From Bog-473 sp963809825 (GTDB lineage: Bacteria; Actinomycetota; Acidimicrobiia; Acidimicrobiales; RAAP-2), in the NCBI GenBank assembly GCA_963809825.1, contig CAWELJ010000005.1, positions 186,001 to 250,000 of the forward strand: DNA of 64,000 bases, written 5' to 3'. The notes beneath the pieces are model-generated. The model was given only the letters and a program-made list of their open reading frames with translations. It was not told the DNA's origin and did not search any database. Positions 17,022 through 25,603 of this stretch are shown here, piece by piece. Within the stretch, counting starts at the first letter, position 1, and every line of letters starts with the position of its first letter. The translations under genes were made by a program, and so were the position numbers.

Positions 17022-17993
17022 ATGCGCTACACACACCTGGGCCGGACCGGCCTCCTCGTCAGCCGCATCTGCCTGGGCACCATGAACTTCGGGCCCGAGA
17101 CCGACGAGCCGACCTCGTTCTCCATCATGGACTCGGCCCTGGAGGCCGGGATCAACTTCTTCGACTCGGCCAACGTCTACGGCCGCTCCAAGGGGCGGGG
17201 GGCGACGGAGGAGATCGTCGGCCGCTGGTTCGCCCAGGGTGGTGAACGGCGTGAGAAGACGGTGCTCGCCACCAAGCTCTACGGGGACATGGGGGAGTGG
17301 CCCAACGAGGGCCGGCTCTCGGCGCTCAACGTCCGCCGGGCCTGCGAGGCCAGCCTCCGGCGGCTCCAGACCGACTACATCGACCTCTACCAGATGCACC
17401 ACATCGACCGGCACACCGGTTGGGAGGAGATCTGGGAGGCGATGGAGGTCCTGCGGGCCCAGGGCAAGATCCTCTACGTCGGGTCGTCCAACTTCGCCGG
17501 CTGGCACATCGCCCGGGCGCAGGAAGCGGCAAGGCGCCGCAACTTCATGGGGCTGGTGAGTGAGCAGTCCATCTACAACCTGATCGTGCGCGACATCGAG
17601 CGCGAGGTGCTGCCCGCGGCCGAGACCTACGGACTCGGGGTGATCCCGTGGTCGCCGCTCCAGGGCGGGTTGCTCGGAGGTGTCGTGCGCAAGGAACGCG
17701 AGGGCAGCCGTCGCTACGCCGGCCGCGCCGCCGAGACGATCGAGGCGCGACGCCCTCAGCTCGAGGCATATGAGGACCTGTGCGCCGAGGTCGGAGAGGA
17801 CCCCGGCACCGTGGGGCTGGCCTGGCTCCTGACCCGGCCGGCGGTGACGGGCCCGATCGTCGGGCCACGCCTGCCCGAGCATCTCTCCTCTGCGTTGCGA
17901 GCGGTGGAGACCACACTCGACGACAAGGTGCTGGCCCGCCTCGACGAGCTCTTCCCCGGTCACAAGACCGCGCCGGAGGACTACGCCTGGTGA
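17022..17993 (+). CDS. Aldo/keto reductase
   Basis: A 323-residue NADPH-type oxidoreductase with the AKR barrel. The catalytic tetrad is visible: Asp in FFDSANVYG, Tyr in the same motif, Lys in VLATKLYGD and His in LYQMHHIDR. The phrase GKILYVGSSNFAGWHIARAQ and the late cofactor region GPIVGPRLPEHL are typical of the Tas/YghZ-like branch. Native substrate unknown. The start is fixed by the leaderless -10 box; a longer frame runs upstream across the promoter region but lacks support. It diverges from the DUF35/thiolase operon. Confidence 0.92.
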   Translation: MRYTHLGRTGLLVSRICLGTMNFGPETDEPTSFSIMDSALEAGINFFDSANVYGRSKGRGATEEIVGRWFAQGGERREKTVLATKLYGDMGEWPNEGRLSALNVRRACEASLRRLQTDYIDLYQMHHIDRHTGWEEIWEAMEVLRAQGKILYVGSSNFAGWHIARAQEAARRRNFMGLVSEQSIYNLIVRDIEREVLPAAETYGLGVIPWSPLQGGLLGGVVRKEREGSRRYAGRAAETIEARRPQLEAYEDLCAEVGEDPGTVGLAWLLTRPAVTGPIVGPRLPEHLSSALRAVETTLDDKVLARLDELFPGHKTAPEDYAW

Positions 17994-18017
17994 TCGCGGC
18001 GGGCGCGGTGAGGGCGC

Positions 18018-18266
18018 TCAGCCGGTCCAGGTCACGCTGACGGCCGACCGCCGCCTGCCGAGCCCGTCGCGGACGCCGGCGCGGAGCGCATCCTCGACGG
18101 CCTCTTGGCCGGGCCGGGTTCCCGGCATGCGGGCGCGGACCCGTACGAAGAGGATGTCACCCCAACCCTGCGTGATCTGAACGGAGCGGATGGACAGGCC
18201 GGGCTGATCGGCGGATACCGCGGCGATGGCCCGATGCACCTCCGCTGTGACCTCGTGGTCATGCAC
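18018..18266 (-). CDS. Small conserved-looking protein of unknown function
   Basis: An 82-residue protein starting at GTG 18266. It has an alpha-beta-beta-alpha look: HRAIAAVSADQPGLSIRSVQ, then WGDILFVRVRARMPG, then a second helix and the strand SAVSVTWTG. Third codon positions are strongly GC-rich as in neighbouring genes, which supports coding. No family recognised; the shape recalls small NifU- or Asp23-like folds, but no motif proves it. It converges on the aldo/keto reductase with a 24-bp gap. A perfect palindrome lies 24 bp upstream of its start. Confidence 0.6.
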   Translation of the reverse strand: MHDHEVTAEVHRAIAAVSADQPGLSIRSVQITQGWGDILFVRVRARMPGTRPGQEAVEDALRAGVRDGLGRRRSAVSVTWTG

Positions 18267-18290
18267 GGGCGAGATGTCGCCACCGCTCTG

Positions 18291-18308
18291 TCAATGCAGG
18301 CATTGACC
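18291..18308. promoter_or_regulatory. 18-bp palindrome, possible operator
   Basis: GTCAATGC-AG-GCATTGAC is a perfect 8-2-8 inverted repeat. It includes a TTGACA-like -35 on the minus strand. It lies upstream of the 82-residue gene, so a repressor site is plausible; no regulator gene is adjacent. Confidence 0.4.
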
Positions 18309-18442
18309 CTCCGGACGTGCGCGGGCATTCACGGCGCGCCTCGTGATCATGCGGGACTGCCGCTCCCTCCACCAGGGCCGAAGGTCCGCGGCGCCGTCAG
18401 ATGGTGGGTTCCACCTATTGGTTCGTGGTCAATGGAAGAAAG

Positions 18443-20680
18443 TCAGGGCGCCAGTTGCCCGGCCAGCTCGGGCTCCGCTTCGGGGTCGGGAGCCGGCTGC
18501 GACGCCAGGTCGTCGGCATCGACGGACAGCCTCGGCAGGATCCGGTCGAGCCAGGCGGGGAACCACCAGTTCGCCTTGCCGAAGAGCATCATGAGTGAGG
18601 GCACGATCGCCATGCGGATCAGGATGGCGTCGACGAGGATGCCTGCGGCCAGGCCGATGCCGAACTCCTTGATCACTCGTTGGCCGCCCAGGATGAAGGA
18701 GCCGAACACGAGGATCATGATCAGCGCCGCGGCCGTGATCGTCTTGCCGGTGGCCGCAAGGCCGTTGCGCACGGCGGCGTTGTTGTTCCCGCCCGACTTG
18801 ATGTACTCCTCGTGGATCCGGCTCACCAAGAAGACCTGGTAGTCCATGGAGAGGCCAAAGAGGATGGCGAAGAGCATGACGGGGAGGAACGCCTCCACGG
18901 GGCTCGTCCCGTCGAGGCCGATCAGCGAGCCGAGATCCCCCCATTGGAACACCGCCACGAGAATGCCGAACGCGGCGCCGATGGAGAGGAGGTTCATGCA
19001 GGCCGCGGTCAGGGGGATGACGAAGCTCCGGAACACCGTCATCAGGAGCAGGAAGGACAGCACCACCACCAGCCCGATGAAGAGCGGCAGCTTGGAGCTG
19101 AGCACGTTGGAGAAGTCGATGAAGATGGCCGTGGTCCCGCCGACCAGCAGCTTGACGCCCGAGGTGCCGACGGCCTGAGGAATGGTGTCGCCCCGCAGGT
19201 GGTTCACCAGATCCGTCGTGGCACCGTCCTGGGGCGCCGAACTCGGGTAGACGTTGAGCAGCACGACGTCGCCATTGCCGCTCTTGCTCGGGATGTAGAC
19301 GGGCGCGGCCACCCGAGCCACGTCGGGCTGCTGCGAGACGTCGTGCGCCACGGCGTCGATCACGGCCCGCTGGTCGGGCTGGACCACGCCGACCAGCATG
19401 AGCGGTCCGTTGAAGCCTGGGCCGAACCCCTTGGCCAACGTGTCGTAGGCCACCCTGGTCGGTGTGCCGGCCGGGTCAGTTCCCTGGTCGGCAGATCCCA
19501 ATCGGAGCGAGAAGAAGGGCAGCGCCAGGAACACGATCACCAGGAGCGCCGCCCCCGCCGAAAGCCACGGCATACGTTGCACCCGGTCGGCCCACTTGGG
19601 CCAGAACCCTTTGCTGTCCGCGCCCACGACCCGCGGCCCGTCCTCGGCCAGGTGCCGCTTCTGCTTCCTGCTCATCACCTTGGGCCCGATGAAGCCCAGC
19701 ATGGCCGGCAGGAGCGTGAGGGCGGCCACCATGGTGAGGGCGACCCCGATGGCGGCGGCCACGGCCAGCCCGTACAGGAAGCTGACGCCGACGGCGAACA
19801 TGCCCAGCAGCGCGATGCACACGATGATCCCCGCAAAGAGGACGGCCCGTCCCGAGGTGTTGACCGCGTTGACGATGGAGGGCACGGTGTCGCGGCCGGC
19901 CACGAGACCCTGCCGGTGGCGCGTCACGATGAACAGGGCGTAATCGACGCCGACACCGAGCCCGATGAGGAGCATGAGCTCCGGGGAGATCGACGGCATC
20001 CCCATGGCGTGGCTGAGGACACCGATCACGCTGTAGGCCGTTCCGAGGGCGAACAGGGCGGAGATGATCGGCAGCAGAGCGGCGAAGAAGGAGCCGAAGA
20101 CGAGGAGCAGCACGACGAGGGCCAGGAGCACGCCCAGGCCGGTGCTCCCGATCGACACCCGGTTGGCCTGCTCGGCCAGCTGCCCGGTGACGGCCACCGT
20201 CAGGCCGTCGCCCGATGTATGGGTCACCGAGTCGACGAAGGTCTTGGCCTCGGCGCTCGATATGTGATTGGCGAGCTTGTCGAACTGAACCGGCAGGAAC
20301 CCCACCGTCCGGTCTGCGTTGATGTCGGTCGTGCTTGTCAGGTTGCCCGCGGCGTCGTAGGGGCTGGTCACGGTCGTCACGTGGGGCAGCGCGTTGATCT
20401 CGGACACCAGCTTGTTGATGCGCTGTCCGATTGCGGGATCGGTGAGCCGGGCACCGCCCGACGTCCCGAAGACGACCTCCTCGGTGTCCCCCGAGTGGCT
20501 TGGCGCCGCGGACTTCAACAGGTTGATGGCGTCGGCCGACTCGGTGTGGGGGAAGTTGAAGTTGTCGGAGTACTGCGTCCCCACCTGCTGCACCATGAAG
20601 AAGGATCCGACCAGGACGAGTAGCCACAGCAGGACCACGACGCGACGGTGGCGGACACACCACCCGGCCAAGGTGCGCAT
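18443..20680 (-). CDS. MMPL-family RND transporter
   Basis: A 745-residue membrane exporter with the two-fold MmpL layout: TM1, a large outer loop (~30-165), five TMs, a cytoplasmic stretch, then the same again. The TM4 and TM10 acidic motifs are present as GLGVGVDYALFIVTRHRQ and LFGLSMDYQVFLVSRIHEEY, the proton-relay positions of this family. Known members export lipids, glycolipids or drugs. GAGGAGATC lies before ATG 20680. No MmpS partner is visible. Downstream of a cNMP-binding protein gene by 93 bp on the same strand. Confidence 0.92.
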   Translation of the reverse strand: MRTLAGWCVRHRRVVVLLWLLVLVGSFFMVQQVGTQYSDNFNFPHTESADAINLLKSAAPSHSGDTEEVVFGTSGGARLTDPAIGQRINKLVSEINALPHVTTVTSPYDAAGNLTSTTDINADRTVGFLPVQFDKLANHISSAEAKTFVDSVTHTSGDGLTVAVTGQLAEQANRVSIGSTGLGVLLALVVLLLVFGSFFAALLPIISALFALGTAYSVIGVLSHAMGMPSISPELMLLIGLGVGVDYALFIVTRHRQGLVAGRDTVPSIVNAVNTSGRAVLFAGIIVCIALLGMFAVGVSFLYGLAVAAAIGVALTMVAALTLLPAMLGFIGPKVMSRKQKRHLAEDGPRVVGADSKGFWPKWADRVQRMPWLSAGAALLVIVFLALPFFSLRLGSADQGTDPAGTPTRVAYDTLAKGFGPGFNGPLMLVGVVQPDQRAVIDAVAHDVSQQPDVARVAAPVYIPSKSGNGDVVLLNVYPSSAPQDGATTDLVNHLRGDTIPQAVGTSGVKLLVGGTTAIFIDFSNVLSSKLPLFIGLVVVLSFLLLMTVFRSFVIPLTAACMNLLSIGAAFGILVAVFQWGDLGSLIGLDGTSPVEAFLPVMLFAILFGLSMDYQVFLVSRIHEEYIKSGGNNNAAVRNGLAATGKTITAAALIMILVFGSFILGGQRVIKEFGIGLAAGILVDAILIRMAIVPSLMMLFGKANWWFPAWLDRILPRLSVDADDLASQPAPDPEAEPELAGQLAP

Positions 20681-20773
20681 TTAGGGAGATCTCCTCGGAA
20701 ACGAATCGACGCCGCAGCCAGCGGACGTCACAGGCAGTGCCCAATCGTACCGGCAGTCCGGACACCCCCCGGA

Positions 20774-21247
20774 TCAGCCGGTGCCCCGCAGGTGCACCAG
20801 GGCGTTGAAGACGGGCAGCGCCAGGCGGTCGGCCGACGTCGCCGACCGCGCCACCAGGCGTCCCGCCAGGACCGGGTGGTGCTCGGGGACAGCGAAGAAC
20901 TGGCGCAGGCTGAGGGTCAGCAGGGTCAGCGGCGACAGCGCGACCACGGCGATGGGTGAGCGCAGCCGGTTGAGGAGCGAGTGCTCCGACCAGGAGTCTC
21001 CCCGGCCGAGCAGGCCGATCGGGGTGCCGTCGCGCTGCACGACGGCGTGGCCGCCGGTGATGACGTGCCACAGGCGGACGGGCACGTCCTGGGCCTGGAC
21101 CACCTGACCCGGATGGGCGCTGGTGCGGTCGCACCGGGCCGCCAGCTCGGTGACCTCGGGACGGGGGAGTCCGGCGAAGAGGTCCATGGCGCAGAGCACC
21201 TCGGCGAGGTCGTCGTCGGTCGCCGGAAAGGGAGCGTGGGTGCGCAC
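20774..21247 (-). CDS. Cyclic-nucleotide-binding-domain protein, stand-alone
   Basis: A 157-residue protein containing only a CRP-like cNMP-binding barrel. MDLFAGLPRPEVTELAARCD starts the domain, then VVQAQDVPVRLWHVITGGHA and RDGTPIGLLGRGDSWSEHSLL, where the phosphate-binding cassette should be. The usual Arg-Thr/Ala pair of a cAMP site is not obvious, so ligand binding is uncertain. No helix-turn-helix follows, so it is not a classic transcription factor. It starts with GTG 3 bp after the stop of the DUF1707 gene; the two, and probably the upstream PspC gene, form an operon. Confidence 0.8.
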   Translation of the reverse strand: MRTHAPFPATDDDLAEVLCAMDLFAGLPRPEVTELAARCDRTSAHPGQVVQAQDVPVRLWHVITGGHAVVQRDGTPIGLLGRGDSWSEHSLLNRLRSPIAVVALSPLTLLTLSLRQFFAVPEHHPVLAGRLVARSATSADRLALPVFNALVHLRGTG

Positions 21248-21250
21248 GGC

Positions 21251-21718
21251 TCAGTGGTCCATGACCGAGCTCGGGCCGTCGCCGGCGTGGTGGTGATGGT
21301 GCCAGCCGTGACGCCCCGTCGCCCGCCGCCACAGCACGAAGCCCACGACGGCCAGCAGCAACCAGGGCACGTGGTAGAGCGGGTAGACGGGGATGGTGGC
21401 GCCCGCCACGATGGCGACGAACGCCACCAGCAGGACGAAGGGGAGGATCCGCCGGTGCCGTGGCGGTGTCGGCGGGGGTGGGCCCGGCAGCGCGGGCAGG
21501 TCGTGGAACAGGCCATGGAGATCACCCCGTGTGGTGGCCGACATCGCCGTGTCGAGGCGGCTCTTGAACTCGGCCTCGTCGAGACGCCCCTCGGCGTAGT
21601 GGCGCGACAACTTGTCGGCCACCGCGTTGCGCTCGTCGTCCGACGCCCGCAGGGAGGCGTCGGCGACCTGTGCCTCGCGGCGGCCCATGGGGTAGGCGGG
21701 ATCCCAGCGGTAGCGCAT
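21251..21718 (-). CDS. DUF1707 membrane protein
   Basis: A 155-residue protein. The N-terminal DUF1707 domain is clear: ASLRASDDERNAVADKLSRH then YAEGRLDEAEFKSRLDTAM. Two membrane helices follow (ILPFVLLVAFVAIVAGATI and PWLLLAVVGFVLW), and a His-rich tail closes the protein (GWHHHHHAGD). DUF1707 occurs in many actinobacterial envelope proteins; its role is unknown. ATG 21718 has GAGAGGAG five bases upstream, which decides it over the preceding TTG. Lies between the PspC and cNMP-binding genes. Confidence 0.85.
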   Translation of the reverse strand: MRYRWDPAYPMGRREAQVADASLRASDDERNAVADKLSRHYAEGRLDEAEFKSRLDTAMSATTRGDLHGLFHDLPALPGPPPPTPPRHRRILPFVLLVAFVAIVAGATIPVYPLYHVPWLLLAVVGFVLWRRATGRHGWHHHHHAGDGPSSVMDH

Positions 21719-21760
21719 CAATGCTCCTCTCGGTTCGGGATGGGCAGGGTGGGTGGAGAG

Positions 21761-22090
21761 TCAGTAGGCGCCGCGGGCCCGCTCACGGGCGAGGAGCTCC
21801 TCGGCGACCGAGAGGTCGGCGTCCTCCTCCGGGATCAGGAGCCAGCCGGCCAGGTAGAGGGGCACGGCCAGCCCGCCCAGGAAGGCCAGGACGACGAAGC
21901 CGATGCGGACGATCGTGGGGTCGACGTCGAAATAATCGGCCAGGCCGGCGGCCACGCCGGCCAGCATGCGGCCCCGGCCCACACGGTGGAGGCGCTGCTC
22001 GGCGAGGGGGGCCGTACCGCGGTCGGGCGGGTCCAGCTCGGGTGCACCCGTGGCGGAGGTGGGGGGGATCTCGTTCGTTGTGGTGTCCAT
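21761..22090 (-). CDS. PspC-domain membrane protein
   Basis: A 109-residue protein with one PspC domain: LHRVGRGRMLAGVAAGLADY, then FDVDPTIVRIGFVVLAF and LYLAGWLLIPEE. The N-terminal ~30 residues are Pro/Thr-rich and disordered. PspC proteins sit in the inner membrane and sense or respond to envelope stress. It diverges from a sensor kinase that carries its own PspC domain, with 102 bp between the starts, so the two sides are likely co-regulated. Confidence 0.9.
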   Translation of the reverse strand: MDTTTNEIPPTSATGAPELDPPDRGTAPLAEQRLHRVGRGRMLAGVAAGLADYFDVDPTIVRIGFVVLAFLGGLAVPLYLAGWLLIPEEDADLSVAEELLARERARGAY

Positions 22091-22192
22091 GGCGCCAGCC
22101 TGACGACGTTCGACCCGGCCGTGAATCCGGCACGACCCTGCCCGGTCCCTGAGGGGACCCCCGAGGGCTCAGGGATCTCCCTGATAGCGACC

Positions 22193-23680
22193 GTGGTGGC
22201 CACGCGCGATCATCGTGGGATCGAAGAGGCACCCGAGGCACCCGAGGCACCCGAGGCACCCGATCCCGGCACGCGCCCGCTGAGCGACGGCGGGTGCCCG
22301 ACCGAGCCGCCCCTCTCCGCACCCGGGACGTGGGTCCCGCCCATGGGGCGGTGGGAGCCGCCCGATGGGGGATGGGGCGGGACCGGCGGGCACTGGTCGC
22401 ACCGGGGGGGACCCTGGGTCGGAGGCCGCCGGCACCACCACCACGTCGGCCGGAAGCTGCGCACCCTGCGCCGGACGCCGGACAACCGCGTCCTCGGCGG
22501 CGTGTGCGGCGCCGTGTCGTCGGCGACCGGGATCGACGTCACCTGGGTGCGCATCGGCTTCGTGCTGCTCTCCATCTGCAGCGGCGTGATGCTGTTCGTC
22601 TACGCCATGGCGTGGCTGTTGATCCCCATGGAGGGCGAGACCTCCAACATCTACTCGCGCGCCATCAACGACCGCCGCGGCATCCGCCTGGTCGCCGCCA
22701 TCCTCATCCCCGTCCTCATCGCCGTGCAGGTGATCACGAGCACCCTGCATCTGGGGGTGGTGGGGTTCATCGGGTGGCCCACCTTCATCGCCTTGGGTGT
22801 GCTCATCCTCATCTGGCGGAATGCCAACGAGTCCGAGAAGGCCTTCATCGACCACGACGTGGTGCCTCTGCTCGGTGCCGACTCCCACGGCGGGGGCCGG
22901 CGCTGGCTCATGGCACGCGTGGCGGTGGGGATCCTGATCGGGGCCGGTGGGATCGCGCTGCTCGTCGAGGGCCACACGACCGCCGCTGCGCTCCGGCCCG
23001 TCGGTGGTGCAGTGCTCGTCGTGGCGGCCAGCGTGATCATCTTCGGTCCCTGGTGGCTCAGCCTGGTGCGGGACCTCATCGCCGAGCGCCAGGCCCGTGC
23101 CCTGGCCGAGGAGCGGGCCCAGATGGCGGCCCACGTCCACGACTCGGTGCTCCAGACCCTTGCGCTGATCCAACGCTCCTCTGACGATCCGCAGCACGTG
23201 GTGCGCCTCGCCCGGGCCCAGGAGCGCGAATTGCGGGCCTGGCTGTTCGAGGGCCGGCCACCGGGAGCGATCGGCGACGAGACCACGAGGCTGGCCGAGG
23301 GCGTCGCGCTCCTGCAGCGCCAGGTGGAGGCCGACCACGGGATCGCGGTCCAGGTGGTGATGGTGGGGGACTGCGCACTGGACGATGCGCTGCGCGCGCT
23401 TCTCGATGCGGCACGGGAGGCCACCGTGAACTCGGCCAAGTGGTCCGGTGCTGATCAGGTCTCCGTCTACGCCGAGGTGGAGCCGGACACGGTCATGGTC
23501 TACGTCCGGGATCGCGGCCGCGGGTTCGACCCCGGTGCGGTCCCGGGGGACCGGCAGGGGATCGCGCAGTCGATCCGTGCCCGCGTGGCCCGTTTCGGCG
23601 GCGCCGCGGTGATCCGTTCCGCGCCGGGTGAGGGAGCCGAGGTCCAGCTCTGCATGCCCCGCCGGGCGCGGGTGCCGTGA
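22193..23680 (+). CDS. PspC-domain sensor histidine kinase
   Basis: A membrane histidine kinase of the NarL-partner (HisKA_3) class, ~495 residues. A Pro-rich N-terminus leads to a PspC domain (RTPDNRVLGGVCGAVSSATG ... AWLLIPMEGE), then about four further TM helices. The phospho-acceptor His is in AAHVHDSVLQTLALIQ. The ATPase domain has AREATVNSAKWSGADQ (N box) and VRDRGRGFDPG (G1). The start is uncertain: GTG 22193 or 22196 would include an EAP-repeat region, while ATG 22343 gives a 445-residue protein. It overlaps the response regulator gene by 4 bp. Confidence 0.88.
   Translation: MVATRDHRGIEEAPEAPEAPEAPDPGTRPLSDGGCPTEPPLSAPGTWVPPMGRWEPPDGGWGGTGGHWSHRGGPWVGGRRHHHHVGRKLRTLRRTPDNRVLGGVCGAVSSATGIDVTWVRIGFVLLSICSGVMLFVYAMAWLLIPMEGETSNIYSRAINDRRGIRLVAAILIPVLIAVQVITSTLHLGVVGFIGWPTFIALGVLILIWRNANESEKAFIDHDVVPLLGADSHGGGRRWLMARVAVGILIGAGGIALLVEGHTTAAALRPVGGAVLVVAASVIIFGPWWLSLVRDLIAERQARALAEERAQMAAHVHDSVLQTLALIQRSSDDPQHVVRLARAQERELRAWLFEGRPPGAIGDETTRLAEGVALLQRQVEADHGIAVQVVMVGDCALDDALRALLDAAREATVNSAKWSGADQVSVYAEVEPDTVMVYVRDRGRGFDPGAVPGDRQGIAQSIRARVARFGGAAVIRSAPGEGAEVQLCMPRRARVP
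22226..22261 (+). repeat. Four tandem 9-bp units (GAGGCACCC)
   Basis: Four perfect copies of GAGGCACCC. If the kinase starts upstream, they encode EAP repeats in its N-terminus; otherwise they lie in its leader. In-frame slippage is possible. Confidence 0.8.
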
Positions 23681-24348
23681 GCACCACGGATCGCCGCCAG
23701 CCCGCCGGCCGGCCCCGGATCTTCCTCGTCGAGGATCACGCCGTCTTTCGGGCGGGCGTCAAGGCGGAGCTGGGCGATGCGGTGGAGGTCGTCGGCGAGG
23801 CCGACGAGGCCGGCGCGGCCATCGAGCTCATCGGCGAACGCCTGCCCGAGGTGGTCCTGCTCGATGTGCACCTGCCCGGCGGCGGCGGCCATGCGGTCTT
23901 GCGCGGCGTGCGCCCACACCACCCCGAGGTGCAGTTCCTCGCGCTCTCGGTGTCCGACGCGCCCGAGGACGTGATCGACGTCATCCGGGCGGGCGCCCGC
24001 GGGTACATCACCAAGACGATCTCGGGCCCCGAGCTCCTGCAGGCCGTCTACCGGGTCGCCGCCGGGGACGCCGTCTTCTCCCCGCGGCTGGCCGGTTTCG
24101 TCCTGGACGCCTTCGCCCAGGGCTCTGCACCCACGACCGGCCTGGACCCCGAACTCGACCAGCTGTCGCCCCGCGAGCGTGAGGTGCTCCGCCTGATCGC
24201 CCGCGGCTACACCTACAAGGAGGTCGGGCGCGACCTCGGCATTTCGGCCAAGACGGTCGAGTCGCACGTTTCCTCGGTGCTGCGCAAGCTGCAGCTCTCC
24301 ACGCGCCACGAGCTCACCAGGTGGGCTACGGACAGGCGGTTGGTCTAG
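23677..24348 (+). CDS. NarL/FixJ-family response regulator
   Basis: A 223-residue two-component regulator. The receiver domain has the acidic pair in FLVEDHAVFRAG, the phosphorylation Asp in VVLLDVHLPGG and the Lys in GYITKTISG. The C-terminal LuxR helix-turn-helix reads LSPREREVLRLIARGYTYKE then ISAKTVESHVSSVLRKLQL. Its GTG start overlaps the kinase stop (GTGA), so the two form a translationally coupled pair. Likely targets include the divergent PspC/DUF1707/cNMP operon, by analogy with PspC-linked stress systems; this is inference. Confidence 0.93.
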   Translation: MSTTDRRQPAGRPRIFLVEDHAVFRAGVKAELGDAVEVVGEADEAGAAIELIGERLPEVVLLDVHLPGGGGHAVLRGVRPHHPEVQFLALSVSDAPEDVIDVIRAGARGYITKTISGPELLQAVYRVAAGDAVFSPRLAGFVLDAFAQGSAPTTGLDPELDQLSPREREVLRLIARGYTYKEVGRDLGISAKTVESHVSSVLRKLQLSTRHELTRWATDRRLV

Positions 24349-24358
24349 ACAAGGGGCC

Positions 24359-25117
24359 ATGCACGAGGGGCTGGCCGCCGAGCACCGCGACGCCGCCAGC
24401 CTCGCCGAGGCCGCCGGGCGGGCCCTGATGGAACTGCGTGCCGAGCCGCCCCAGATGCGGGACATCGGCACGGCGGGTGACCGCATGGCCCATCAACTGC
24501 TGGTGAGCGAGCTCAATCGGCTCTACCCCGACGACGACGTCCGTTCCGAAGAGGGCCTCGAGCACGTGGCGGGGACGGGCCGGCTGTGGATCGTGGACCC
24601 CTTGGACGGCACGCGTGAATACCGGGAGCTGGGACGGAGCGACTGGGCCGTGCACGTGGCACTGTCCATCGGCGGAGAGGCGGTCGTCGGGGCCGTGGCC
24701 CTCCCCGCTCTGGGACTCGTGCTCGGCACGGGTGACCCGCCCGAGCTCCCGCCGCTCGAGCCCGGTTCGAGCCCGCGGGTCGTCGTCTCGCGTAGCCGTC
24801 CTCCCGACGTCGCGTACGACGTCACGGAGGCGCTGGGCGGCGTCATGGTCCCGATGGGATCCGCCGGCGCGAAGATCGCCGCCGTCATCCTCGGCGCCGC
24901 GGAGGTGTACGTGCACGCGGGCGGCCAGTACGAGTGGGACTCGTGCGCCCCGGTCGCCGTGGCGCTGGCCAGCGGCCTCCACGCCAGCAGGCTCGACGGC
25001 GAGCCGCTGCGCTACGGCGACCCCGACGCGTGGCTCCCCGATCTGGTGGTCTGCCGCCACGAGCATGCCGCGACGGTGCTCGACGTCACGACACGGGAAC
25101 GCCGGCCCTATTGGTAG
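24359..25117 (+). CDS. cysQ: Inositol monophosphatase-family phosphatase, CysQ-like
   Basis: A 252-residue Mg2+/Li+-sensitive phosphatase family protein. Motifs: SEEGLEH (first metal Glu), WIVDPLDGTREYRELGRSDW (metal Asp pair) and YEWDSCAPVAVALASGL (third metal Asp). The TREY...DWAVHVAL context resembles actinobacterial CysQ, a 3'(2'),5'-bisphosphate nucleotidase that removes PAP from sulfate assimilation; inositol-phosphatase activity is the alternative. A sulfotransferase, which would produce PAP, is encoded at 37.4-38.6 kb. ATG 24359 follows the response regulator stop by 10 bp; TAGACA 7 nt before it could also act as a leaderless -10 box. Confidence 0.82.
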   Translation: MHEGLAAEHRDAASLAEAAGRALMELRAEPPQMRDIGTAGDRMAHQLLVSELNRLYPDDDVRSEEGLEHVAGTGRLWIVDPLDGTREYRELGRSDWAVHVALSIGGEAVVGAVALPALGLVLGTGDPPELPPLEPGSSPRVVVSRSRPPDVAYDVTEALGGVMVPMGSAGAKIAAVILGAAEVYVHAGGQYEWDSCAPVAVALASGLHASRLDGEPLRYGDPDAWLPDLVVCRHEHAATVLDVTTRERRPYW

Positions 25118-25173
25118 GGCGTGTGCGGCCGGACGCCTGTCGTCGGTCCCGGCATCGTCCGCGCCGGTGAATT

Positions 25174-25210
25174 GACAGAACCCCGTCTCGCTCGGAGACG
25201 GGGTTCTGTC
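25174..25210. terminator. Bidirectional hairpin terminator
   Basis: A perfect 16-bp inverted repeat (arms 25174-25189 and 25195-25210) with a 5-nt loop lies between the convergent cysQ-like and cold-shock genes. It is the strongest hairpin I found in the window. Confidence 0.88.
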
Positions 25211-25231
25211 GTTGGTCCTGCGCGTTCGGCG

Positions 25232-25439
25232 TCAGCCGATGGCACGCACGTTCGCGGCCTGCAGCCCCTTGGGGCCTTGGTTGGTCTCGAATTCGACCTT
25301 CTGGCCTTCCTCGAGATTGCGGTAGCCCGTGCCGGAAATCGCGCTCGAAATGCACGAAAACGTCGGGGCCCCCACCGTCCTGGGTGATGAAGCCGAAGCC
25401 CTTCTCACCGTTAAACCACTTCACGGAACCAGTTGCCAT
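25232..25439 (-). pseudogene. Cold-shock protein gene with a +1 frameshift
   Basis: Cold-shock domain RNA/DNA chaperone. Reading from ATG 25439 gives MATGSVKWFNGEKGFGFI, then QDGGGPDVFVHF, including both RNA-binding motifs. The frame then breaks. Removing one base (a C on the + strand near 25346) restores SAISGTGYRNLEEGQKVEFE and QGPKGLQAANVRAIG, ending at the TGA at 25232-25234, for a normal 68-residue Csp. As given, translation would run on ~85 residues in the wrong frame through the terminator hairpin. The ribosome site AGGAGAGGAG is intact. Either a sequencing/assembly error or a real recent mutation. Confidence 0.88.
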
Positions 25440-25603
25440 TGAAAATCCACTCCTCTCCTGGCCAGATTTGACCCGTGTTTCCTGGGCCATGGCCGGTAGC
25501 TCTTGCGAGCCAGAGGGATTTCCAAACTTGTGATGGTGGTGCCCTCGGAGGAGAACCTTAGCGCGCCGGGACGCCCGGGTGGCGTCTTGTGCCTGGGGCA
25601 CGA

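Noticed and set aside
18680..20623. A 647-codon frame antisense to the MMPL transporter
   Set aside because: Product is almost entirely His/Gln/Glu/Arg; the transporter on the other strand is unmistakable.
22081..22192. An RNA gene or attenuator in the gap between the divergent PspC and kinase genes
   Set aside because: No stable hairpin with a plausible terminator, and no tRNA-like fold seen; treated as a shared promoter region.
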